The notes beneath the pieces were generated by a model. It did not search any database, was not told where the DNA came from, and saw only the letters and a list, made by a program, of their open reading frames with translations. 29,560 bases of DNA from Methanobacteriota archaeon (GTDB taxonomy: Archaea > Methanobacteriota > Methanobacteria > Methanobacteriales > Methanobacteriaceae), in the NCBI GenBank assembly GCA_023430285.1, contig JAEZAV010000011.1:1-29560 (forward strand), read 5' to 3'. Both the position numbers and the translations under genes were made by a program. Below, piece after piece: positions 23,865 through 29,560 of the stretch (its first letter is position 1; each line of letters starts with the position of its first letter).

Positions 23865-24485
23865 TCAAAGGAAAAATGGAAGGTTTCTGAAAATGATTAC
23901 AAATCCTATTAGGATTAGTACTACTGGAAAGATTAGATGGCCGTAAATTCTTAATTTCTCCCCAAATATCTGATTGTTGACCATTTTATAAGCTAAGCCA
24001 CACCAAAGCCCCACCATAACCATGAAAGTTAATAGTGTGATACTAAGCTCAAAATTATCCAATGTCATGAATAATGGGATGTAAACTGCCAAATTATCTC
24101 CACCATTTGCTACTGTGGTCATGGCCACAGTTAGAATGGTATTGCCTCCCTTAAGGGTAGTTCCCCTTTGTGTTCCTGTTGGGCCGAAGTTTTTCTCCAA
24201 CACCCCATCTGTGAAAATATTTTTTCTAAAATTCCAAAAATATTTAATTCCTATTATAATCGGGAACAAACCCAAAACAGCGAGGTAATGCACAGGTAAA
24301 ACAAATTTAAATTGGTAACATGCCCAACTGATGCCTAATAATATCAAAAATCCTAAATACTGTCCAAATATCAGTTTAATTCCATCCTCTGACATTGCAA
24401 AAAAGGACATCAAAATAAATATATCATCCAGATTGGTTGCTATGAAAACACCAACAGCAATCAAGACTACTACCAAGATTTCCAT
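23865..24485 (-). CDS. CadD-like cadmium resistance/export family transporter
   Basis: Integral membrane protein of 206 residues, the normal CadD size, with about five to six helices in a LysE-superfamily arrangement. Family features are the opening helix ending FIATNLDDIFILM (about 14-26), FGQYLGFLILLGIS near 40-53, the internal PIIIGIKYFW, and the second-half TVAMTTVANGGDNLAVYIPLF (about 119-139), whose TNLDD and GGDN motifs mirror each other. Staphylococcal CadD confers modest cadmium resistance; the true archaeal substrate could be another cation or an amino acid. The start ATG follows AAGGA. A perfect inverted repeat upstream may be an operator. It lies 110 bases upstream of the ABC operon on the same strand. 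Confidence 0.83.
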   Translation of the reverse strand: MEILVVVLIAVGVFIATNLDDIFILMSFFAMSEDGIKLIFGQYLGFLILLGISWACYQFKFVLPVHYLAVLGLFPIIIGIKYFWNFRKNIFTDGVLEKNFGPTGTQRGTTLKGGNTILTVAMTTVANGGDNLAVYIPLFMTLDNFELSITLLTFMVMVGLWCGLAYKMVNNQIFGEKLRIYGHLIFPVVLILIGFVIIFRNLPFFL

Positions 24486-24505
24486 TAAATCCTTGATAGT
24501 AACTT

Positions 24506-24523
24506 ATCATTTATATTAATGAT
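24506..24523 (-). promoter_or_regulatory. Inverted repeat over the CadD-like promoter
   Basis: ATCATT (24506-24511) and AATGAT (24518-24523) form a perfect six-base inverted repeat around TATATT, which reads as a TATA-like AATATAAAT on the minus strand. It lies 21 bases upstream of the start codon and could be an operator for a metal-responsive repressor; no such regulator gene is adjacent. Short AT-rich repeats of this kind also arise by chance. Confidence 0.3.
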
Positions 24524-25009
24524 CAATAGAAAAAAAGTTTAGATCAGCACCCCCATACATTAAAGTGTTGTAAACTACATAGAACAGCATCAATATCTAT
24601 AATCACTCAGTTACGAGCTTGAAATATCTTTGCAGTTATTTAGTCAACAAATGGGAAATTTTATGATTTAATCCAGCAGTGCTAGAAATGTTTAAGAGTA
24701 TGATACTCTGCCCTACTGGGTGCAAATCCTATTATTATTAAACCCTACTTTCTTAATAAATTTGAGTTTCATGCCCTTTTGAAGATCGCAGTACACATAA
24801 CGCATGCTGATTTGGGATATTATTCAGATACTGCCATTTAAATTAATTTTTGGTCAGAATATATTGATCTGAAACTATTTTCATGTGAAATTATATAGGC
24901 TTACTTTGATTATTCTATGACTTGTAAGATCTGGAGAAATGTTGTGGTCTAGGATCAATTTATTAGATGGTTCAACTAAAAGAATTTCAATTAATTAGAG
25001 AGAAATAAT
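24524..25009. other. Gene-free stretch upstream of moeA with one structured element
   Basis: No credible gene was found. One stem structure stands out at 24671-24721 (listed separately). A five-base TCAGA/TCTGA repeat occurs at about 24853-24871. The moeA promoter is not obvious; the last 60 bases are AT-rich, and a weak AGAGAG precedes the start codon. Confidence 0.55.
24671..24721 (+). ncRNA. Candidate two-stem structured element upstream of moeA
   Basis: An outer stem pairs ATCCAGCAG (24671-24679) with CTACTGGGT (24713-24721), nine positions with one C-A mismatch and one T-G wobble. Inside it is a perfect six-base hairpin AGAGTA-TGA-TACTCT (24695-24709). The element is more GC-rich than its surroundings. 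It could be a small RNA, part of a long leader or a decayed tRNA-like sequence; the T-arm-like TGCAAATCC just after it does not fit a complete tRNA. Strand is arbitrary. Confidence 0.25.
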
Positions 25010-26224
25010 ATGTTTCTAACAAACCTTATGCCGGTCCAAGAGGCCCATGATATAATCAGAAGTACGTTGAAAACTGTAGGAACAGAGAAAGTAGTGCTTG
25101 AAGATGCTCACATGCGAGTGTTGGCAGAAGATATAAGATCGAATCTTAATTCACCACCCTTTGAAAGATCTGCAATGGATGGTTACGCTATTAAAGCAGA
25201 AGACACCTTTGGGTTTTCAGAGGCCAATCCGGCTAAGTTTAAGATAATTGATACAATAGGTGCTGGACAGCTTTCAAACAAAATTGTTAAAACTGGCCAA
25301 GCAGTTAAAATTTCAACAGGCGCACCCATTCCAGAAGGTGCTAATGCCGTGGTTATGGAAGAGTACACCAACTCTGATTCCGAACTCTTAGAAGTTGAAA
25401 CAAGTGTAACTCCCCGGGAGAATGTTTCCCCAATGGGTGAAGATTTCAAGAAAGATGACATGGTGCTAAGAAGCGGTAGACTGTTAAAACCACAAGACCT
25501 GGCAATTATAGCATCTTCAGGGTTTAGCACTGTGGAAGTTTATAAAAAACCGAAGGTTGGAATCATTACCACCGGAACAGAGTTAGTAATGCCCAAACCG
25601 ATATTGAAAGGTGCAGAAGTCATAAATTCCAATCATTACACATTTAAAGCAGTGGTAGAAGCTTCTCTTGGAGTTCCAAGTTTAGTGCACTGCATAGACA
25701 GTGAAAAAATTGTCGAAAATCAGTTTGAATCCATGTTAGAAAGCCATGATGTTTTGATCACCACCGGAGGAACAGCCATTAGTAAGGGTGATGTAGTGGT
25801 GGACGTGACAGAAAAACTGGGAGAAGTCTTGATTCATGGAGTTGCACTTAGACCTGGAAAACCCTTTGGATTTGGAACTGTAGAGGACAAACCAGTTTTC
25901 ATGTTATCAGGTTATCCTGTAGCTGCAATGGTCCAGTCAGATGTATTTCTAAGAAACAGCCTGTATCAGATGCAAGGAATTGAACACCAGCCCCAGTACG
26001 TGATTAAAACTACTTCGAAAAAAATTGCTTCAAACTTGGGAAGAACAGATTATATAAGGGCAAAAACAGATGGATCAATGGTGAGACCACTCAAAATAAA
26101 AGGATCTGGAATCATCAGATCCATGGTGGAATCTGACTCTTACATATTAATAGAAGAAAACCTCGAAGGAATCAACGAGGGAACAGAATGTAACGTTATT
26201 TTATACGATTCATTGACTGTATGA
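25010..26224 (+). CDS. moeA: Molybdopterin molybdenumtransferase MoeA
   Basis: Inserts molybdate (or tungstate) into adenylylated molybdopterin, the last general step of molybdenum/tungsten cofactor synthesis; methanogens need it for formylmethanofuran dehydrogenase and formate dehydrogenase. At 404 residues it is a normal-length MoeA with four domains. Hallmarks are PPFERSAMDGYAIKAED near 45-61, ISTGAPIPEGANAVVMEE near 102-119, the MoCF-domain motifs GIITTGTELV near 184-193 and LITTGGTAISKGDVV near 246-260, and ALRPGKPFGFG near 281-291. A C-terminal beta domain follows. No periplasmic binding domain fusion is present. The start ATG has a weak AGAGAG; a methionine at residue 7 is a possible alternative. 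The S2P gene follows 61 bases downstream. Confidence 0.96.
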   Translation: MFLTNLMPVQEAHDIIRSTLKTVGTEKVVLEDAHMRVLAEDIRSNLNSPPFERSAMDGYAIKAEDTFGFSEANPAKFKIIDTIGAGQLSNKIVKTGQAVKISTGAPIPEGANAVVMEEYTNSDSELLEVETSVTPRENVSPMGEDFKKDDMVLRSGRLLKPQDLAIIASSGFSTVEVYKKPKVGIITTGTELVMPKPILKGAEVINSNHYTFKAVVEASLGVPSLVHCIDSEKIVENQFESMLESHDVLITTGGTAISKGDVVVDVTEKLGEVLIHGVALRPGKPFGFGTVEDKPVFMLSGYPVAAMVQSDVFLRNSLYQMQGIEHQPQYVIKTTSKKIASNLGRTDYIRAKTDGSMVRPLKIKGSGIIRSMVESDSYILIEENLEGINEGTECNVILYDSLTV

Positions 26225-26285
26225 TATTAAATTTAAAAAAATAAAAATTTAAAATTTTGATAAATATCAAAGTTAAGGTGATTTT

Positions 26286-27536
26286 TTGGACGCTTTATGG
26301 TATTACGCTATAGGTTTTCTTATCATATGGATACTGGCTTTCGCATTCAAGGACAAGCTTAAAATTGACATAAGCGGCCCTATCCTAATGAGGAGAACTA
26401 AAAGATTAAGGAATTTTATAGATTCAACAGCACAGAGAAGTCCAAGATTCTGGCGAGGAGTCATGAGCCTTGGTATACCAGTGGCTTTTTTCTTCATGAT
26501 TCTCATGGTTGTAGTGCTTCTAATATCACTACAATCACTGTTATCAAGCCCACAAATAGGAATAATCCTTCCAGGCGTAGATATTCCAGGATCCCAAATA
26601 TACGTGCCGTTTGGAGTTGGAATCATATCGCTAATGACAGTTATGGTTGTGCATGAGTTTGGTCACGGAATCCTTGCAAGGGTAGAAGGAGTCAGGATAA
26701 AATCTATTGGTGTTTTGTTACTGGCCGTGCTTCCAGGTGCATTTGTTGAACCTGATGAAGAGGATATAGAAAAGTCTAAGAGAATTTCCAAATTAAGGAT
26801 ATACGCTGCAGGTTCAGTTTTCAACCTTGGATTGGCTCTTGTTGCACTTATTTTATTCCTTTTAATCACTGTGACCATGCTTGGAAGTATTTTTATTGGA
26901 ATTCCTGGCATTGCAGTTCCAGGAACAACTATTAAAACTCCGAACATAGGCTACAACATCAGCGGCCCCATTTATCCAACTTTCCAGGAACAGGGAATGC
27001 AGATAAGTAGTGTGGTTCCAGGCAGTCCTGCAAAGGGAATTTTAAAGGAGGGAATGGTAATCCAATCCATCAATGGTATTCCAACTACAAATACCACAGA
27101 CTACGTTAACCTTCAGCCATCTATCCAGAAGGGAGAAACCCTGACTATACAAACGGATCAGGGCACTGAAACGGTGACTACTGGAACAAATCCAAACAAT
27201 GCAACCAAGGGTTACATAGGAGTAAGAAGCCAGCCCAACCTCGTAGTTAAGCCAGATGTGGCAAGTAAATATGGAACTATCCTCCCATGGTTCTTCTATG
27301 ATTTAAGTGATCTCCTGTACTGGATATTCCTATTGAATTTCGCTGTGGGAACATTTAACTTGCTCCCATTGAAGCCACTAGATGGTGGATTGTTGCTTGA
27401 GGAGTTACTTAGGTACAGGCTTTCTGAAAACATTGTGCAGAAGATAATAACCCCATTGTCATACTTCCTCATCATTGTGATTGTTGTGAGCATTGTATAC
27501 AGTCTGGGCAGAGGATTATTATTACTCCACTTGTAA
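26286..27536 (+). CDS. Site-2 protease-type membrane zinc metalloprotease (M50) with PDZ domain
   Basis: Intramembrane-cleaving protease of 416 residues. The zinc-binding motif HEFGH (H123, E124, H127) lies in a transmembrane helix, and the third ligand D366 lies in the FNLLPLKPLDGG motif. About six to seven hydrophobic helices are visible: near 8-22, 62-83, 110-128, 141-152, 176-203, 344-360 and 391-405. A PDZ-like domain (about 237-318, with VVPGSPAKGILKEGMVIQSING) is inserted between the catalytic helices, as in RseP-like and archaeal S2P enzymes. Substrates are unknown; relatives release membrane-bound regulators. Translation starts at TTG after AAGGTGAT. Convergent with the sulfur-relay-like operon. 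Confidence 0.93.
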   Translation: MDALWYYAIGFLIIWILAFAFKDKLKIDISGPILMRRTKRLRNFIDSTAQRSPRFWRGVMSLGIPVAFFFMILMVVVLLISLQSLLSSPQIGIILPGVDIPGSQIYVPFGVGIISLMTVMVVHEFGHGILARVEGVRIKSIGVLLLAVLPGAFVEPDEEDIEKSKRISKLRIYAAGSVFNLGLALVALILFLLITVTMLGSIFIGIPGIAVPGTTIKTPNIGYNISGPIYPTFQEQGMQISSVVPGSPAKGILKEGMVIQSINGIPTTNTTDYVNLQPSIQKGETLTIQTDQGTETVTTGTNPNNATKGYIGVRSQPNLVVKPDVASKYGTILPWFFYDLSDLLYWIFLLNFAVGTFNLLPLKPLDGGLLLEELLRYRLSENIVQKIITPLSYFLIIVIVVSIVYSLGRGLLLLHL

Positions 27537-27562
27537 ATTTCTTTTTTTTATTTTCTTTTTTT
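27537..27562. terminator. T-rich spacer between convergent genes
   Basis: The 24-base gap holds T8 (27542-27549) and a further long T-rich run to 27562. On the plus strand this is a good oligo-T terminator for the protease gene; on the minus strand it is A-rich and would not terminate the opposing operon. Confidence 0.45.
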
Positions 27563-27890
27563 AGAACGAAAAAATTTGATCCTGATTCTCCATCATATCT
27601 ACAACAATTGTGTCGTAGGTTTTAAAGGGTATGATATCCTCAATAAATGTTTCTTTTCTGATACCGCGTGCTTTAAAATCATCCTCACAAATGTAGATTT
27701 TGAGGGATTGTGAGTTTTTAAGCAATTCCAACAAATGTTCAGAAGCACCATAATTCTTTCTAAAGTTGTAAACTCCATTTCCCACCAGGTAAATTGTTAA
27801 ATCGTGGGATTTATATATCTCAATAAATTTAAGAAAGGTTTTGTAACCTTCTTCAGAAGGTGTTTTAGTTAGTAAAAAGCCTAAATGCAT
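27561..27890 (-). CDS. DsrE-superfamily protein, DsrH/TusB-like
   Basis: Small soluble protein of 109 residues with the DsrE/DsrF/DsrH-type alpha/beta pattern: a first strand MHLGFLLTK, a helix, then the strand-turn LTIYLVGNGVYNF (resembling the EDGVYA segment of TusB/DsrH), and IYICEDDFKARGI, where C68 sits in the usual active-cysteine area and the ARG triad is typical. Such proteins carry persulfide sulfur in relays. The stop is 24 bases from the convergent protease gene. The start ATG lies five bases after the stop codon of the Fe-S protein gene and shares its GGAGG. Last gene of the cluster. Assignment to DsrH rather than a generic DsrE-like protein is inference. Confidence 0.7.
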   Translation of the reverse strand: MHLGFLLTKTPSEEGYKTFLKFIEIYKSHDLTIYLVGNGVYNFRKNYGASEHLLELLKNSQSLKIYICEDDFKARGIRKETFIEDIIPFKTYDTIVVDMMENQDQIFSF

Positions 27891-27895
27891 CTAAT

Positions 27896-28501
27896 CTAAT
27901 CCCTCCAACCCAACATAACCATTACTTCTCGACCTAATAATTCATTTAAGCAGGATACATCTCCGTCTTCATTGAGTGGTTGGCATTGGTTGAGATTTAT
28001 GTCTCCAGCCAGAAGTTTGATTGAAAATGCCATGCAAGTAGCTTCACCACATCTTTCACAGTCAGTCTTGGGTAAGCAGTTGTATATTGCCAGCGGACCA
28101 ATCCCTGAAAGTTTTTCATTCACTTTTGAATAGTCTGTGGAATTATCACTGTTCAATTCTAAGTATGCTTCATTAATTTGGCCCATAATCTCTCTTACAA
28201 CAGATATTGCGTCTGATTCATCCACTGTTTTGTTCATACTAATTTTTCCAGATGGATATATGGTAACTAGCCTGTCTGCAATGTTTAAAGTCAGAATTTT
28301 CTTTTCTTTAATATAATTGACCTTTCCAGGAGGATATTTGTTTGCTAGAACTGGTATTACAGATTCTGTTTTGGAATCCAGTTGAAGTAAAATCCGTATC
28401 TTATTTTCAGCCACAATACACGGTCTTATCTCTTCAATACTAACCCTTTTGACAAGCTCTCCTTCAGGAAATATTTCATGTGTAGATCCATCATGTTCCA
28501 T
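27896..28501 (-). CDS. Small iron-sulfur protein with CdhD/PF04060-like 4Fe-4S motif
   Basis: Soluble protein of 201 residues in two parts. The N-terminal part (about 1-115) is beta-rich, ending in VTIYPSGKISMNKTVDESDA and a helix, faintly like a TBP-type alpha/beta unit, and is not a domain I can name. The C-terminal part (about 135-185) carries LPKTDCERCGEATCMAFS, with C148, C151, C156 and C173 in the spacing of the PF04060 4Fe-4S domain of acetyl-CoA decarbonylase/synthase gamma and RnfB. C142 and C184 are additional cysteines. It sits between two DsrE-like genes on the same strand, with a strong AGAGGGGG ribosome binding site. Possible role: electron supply or sulfur acceptance in the cluster; this is inferred from context. 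Confidence 0.75.
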   Translation of the reverse strand: MEHDGSTHEIFPEGELVKRVSIEEIRPCIVAENKIRILLQLDSKTESVIPVLANKYPPGKVNYIKEKKILTLNIADRLVTIYPSGKISMNKTVDESDAISVVREIMGQINEAYLELNSDNSTDYSKVNEKLSGIGPLAIYNCLPKTDCERCGEATCMAFSIKLLAGDINLNQCQPLNEDGDVSCLNELLGREVMVMLGWRD

Positions 28502-28530
28502 GTTATTCCCCCTCTATCCAGACATTCCCA

Positions 28531-28893
28531 TTACAACCTCATAAATGCCCTATTTTTTGTTTTATTGAGTAAAATTTGACTGAGTTGAATGTCGTCAATT
28601 ATTTCTGCTGCCTCAACTAACTCTCCCTCTTCGATTGATCTTTTTTCAAGGGAGGAGGAATGTACAAAAATTTTGCTTTCTGGAAATATTAGGTAGGATA
28701 ATTCCCCTACATTTGGATAATTCACTGTTCCTCCAGGTTTCTGATCTTTAATTGCAGAGTAAACCCCATCCCCAATTAATAGAACATCTGCTTCCATTCC
28801 TCTATTTAAACAGGCTATGGAAACATAAAATGCACTGAAAGTATCTTCATACCCGTAGGGAGCTTTATCCACCACAATTAAAATGGATTCCAT
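28531..28893 (-). CDS. DsrE-superfamily protein, DsrF/TusC-like
   Basis: Small soluble alpha/beta protein of 120 residues (123 if the upstream GTG at 28902 is used). The ATG at 28893 is chosen because GTGGT lies just before it; the GTG has no ribosome binding site and overlaps the previous gene by eight bases. The DsrE-type layout is visible: first strand ILIVVDKAPYG, long helix FSAFYVSIACLNRG, strand-turn VLLIGDGVYSAIK, and a later strand IFVHSSSLEKRSI. Its only cysteine (C28 from this ATG) is in the first helix and not at the catalytic position, as in the non-catalytic scaffold subunits TusC/DsrF. This suggests a partner role to the cysteine-bearing DsrE-like subunit encoded just upstream. 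Confidence 0.7.
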   Translation of the reverse strand: MESILIVVDKAPYGYEDTFSAFYVSIACLNRGMEADVLLIGDGVYSAIKDQKPGGTVNYPNVGELSYLIFPESKIFVHSSSLEKRSIEEGELVEAAEIIDDIQLSQILLNKTKNRAFMRL

Positions 28894-28894
28894 T

Positions 28895-29278
28895 TTAACC
28901 ACTTAGAGTTATGACTTTATCACTTTTTTTAATCCATTCTGGAATGTCGTAAACGCTAGTAATTGAAACTCCACTTAAATATGCACTTTTATCACATGCA
29001 TGACCCCTTGCTGTGGCACATCTTATACATGCCCTCACATCAACACCCAGCTCAATTAATTTCTTCAGTCTATGAACAACATTTGGAAAAGAATGGGGGT
29101 TCTGATTTTTCTTAGGAATATGAGTAGCATCCATATACAAAAATAAATTCACATTATATTGGTTATTCAAAGCACTTTCCACTATATTATGTGCTATTTC
29201 AATGTATTGTGACCTGTATGGACCTTCAGTAATGATAATTGTGAGGGTCTTTGTTTTCTGTTTTGGAGTAACAGACAT
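28895..29278 (-). CDS. DsrE-superfamily protein, DsrE/TusD-like with candidate catalytic cysteine
   Basis: Soluble protein of 127 residues and the clearest sulfur-carrier candidate of the cluster. It has the DsrE fold pattern: strand LTIIITEGPY, helix, strand VNLFLYMDAT, helix LKKLIELGV, then VRACIRCATARGH, where C84 aligns with the persulfide-carrying cysteine of TusD/DsrE (V-C-V-A-A-A-L-R-R-G in that family). C87 and C95 are additional and could form a disulfide or metal site. The final segment IPEWIKKSDKVITL resembles the family end. The start ATG at 29278 lacks a clear ribosome binding site; AT-rich DNA upstream may contain a promoter for a short-leader transcript. The stop abuts the DsrF-like start. 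Confidence 0.75.
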   Translation of the reverse strand: MSVTPKQKTKTLTIIITEGPYRSQYIEIAHNIVESALNNQYNVNLFLYMDATHIPKKNQNPHSFPNVVHRLKKLIELGVDVRACIRCATARGHACDKSAYLSGVSITSVYDIPEWIKKSDKVITLSG

Positions 29279-29346
29279 GTGTATAATTTATGTTGATTGT
29301 AGAAAATAAATTTTGATGTGGAGTTTAGAAAAAAATTGTATGAAAT

Positions 29347-29560
29347 TCAGGAATTTCTTTCTTTGTCTATTGCTTCCTGAAATGCTTGGCTGTGGAAATT
29401 TGATGCGAGTCCTTTTTTACATTCATCAACAAAAAGCCGTAGTTTTGGTGCTCTGCAGGGGAACAGTTGAACTTTTAGGCCTGCCCTTGTTGGTAAATTG
29501 TTAACATCTTCGCCCACCATCTCCTTGGAAACGTAACGTGTGGATCCACAGGGTGCAGCG
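29347..29560 (-). CDS. C-terminal end of a probable DUF166 family protein (5' part beyond window)
   Basis: Open minus-strand frame running off the right edge; the last 70 residues are visible, ending with TGA at 29347-29349. It contains APCGSTRYVSKEMVG followed by RAGLKVQLFPC, a cysteine-glycine segment and a second PC motif that match my recollection of the C-terminus of DUF166 proteins of methanogens, some of which are selenoproteins. No function is established. It lies 68 bases upstream of the DsrE-like gene on the same strand, so it may head the sulfur-relay-like operon. Without the remainder the family call is moderate; that it is a real coding end is more certain. Confidence 0.5.
   Translation of the reverse strand, partial: AAPCGSTRYVSKEMVGEDVNNLPTRAGLKVQLFPCRAPKLRLFVDECKKGLASNFHSQAFQEAIDKERNS

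Noticed and set aside
24660..24735. Possible tRNA or tRNA remnant, prompted by GGTGCAAATCC and a hairpin resembling an anticodon arm
   Set aside because: No closing acceptor stem or D-arm, the T stem is weak and the loop lacks the U33 position; listed only as a structured element.
29313..29504. 63-codon plus-strand frame at the right end
   Set aside because: Antisense to the DUF166-like C-terminus, which has a more protein-like composition and fits the operon direction.
1..29560. CRISPR arrays, insertion sequences, integrases or toxin-antitoxin genes
   Set aside because: Scanned for regularly spaced repeats, transposase motifs and terminal repeats; none seen. The region reads as stable core genome.

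Overview
The window is chromosomal core sequence from a methanogenic archaeon, most likely order Methanobacteriales and probably Methanobacterium or a close relative. The evidence is a HdrA heterodisulfide reductase subunit, a one-polypeptide multi-OB archaeal RPA next to RadA, an archaeal-type S-adenosylmethionine synthetase, a MJ0208/DmrX-type iron-sulfur flavoprotein beside serine hydroxymethyltransferase, AT-rich DNA, GGTGAT/GGAGG ribosome binding sites, frequent TTG starts, TATA-type promoters and oligo-T terminators. The run RPA, radA, hdrA, glyA, ileS, purL resembles the order I recall from Methanothermobacter; this comes from memory, not a search. No insertion sequence, prophage, CRISPR array, rRNA or convincing tRNA was seen.

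Layout. 1-3478 (+): replication and repair, with a 5'-truncated RPA carrying about six OB folds and RadA. 3580-4482 (+): an auxin-efflux-type (AEC) permease. 4483-5006: a gene-free stretch with a nested inverted-repeat structure ending in oligo-T, then the hdrA promoter. 5007-9962 (+): HdrA, a DUF169 protein, GlyA and a DmrX-like flavoprotein, i.e. energy and C1 metabolism. 10113-10499 (+): a small HEAT-repeat protein. 10518-12519 (-): a small duplicated membrane protein and a tightly overlapping three-gene operon (DUF192 protein, unknown 121-residue protein, metallophosphoesterase). 12908-20408 (+): mat, ileS, purL and a polyprenol/dolichol kinase-like membrane protein. 20448-24485 (-): a three-gene ABC-2 export operon and a CadD-like transporter. 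25010-27536 (+): MoeA and a site-2-protease-type membrane metalloprotease. 27561-29560 (-): three DsrE/TusBCD-superfamily proteins interleaved with a small Fe-S cluster protein, preceded by the 3' end of a probable DUF166 gene.

How the genes fit together. HdrA is the flavin-bearing electron-bifurcating subunit that couples CoM-S-S-CoB reduction to ferredoxin reduction. GlyA and the flavoprotein both plausibly act on (tetrahydro/dihydro)methanopterin. MoeA supplies the molybdenum/tungsten cofactor that formylmethanofuran and formate dehydrogenases of methanogens need. The terminal cluster looks like a sulfur-handling operon resembling the bacterial DsrEFH/TusBCD sulfur relay but with its own Fe-S partner; it is the most interesting coding region. 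The most interesting non-coding signal is the nested stem structure upstream of hdrA.
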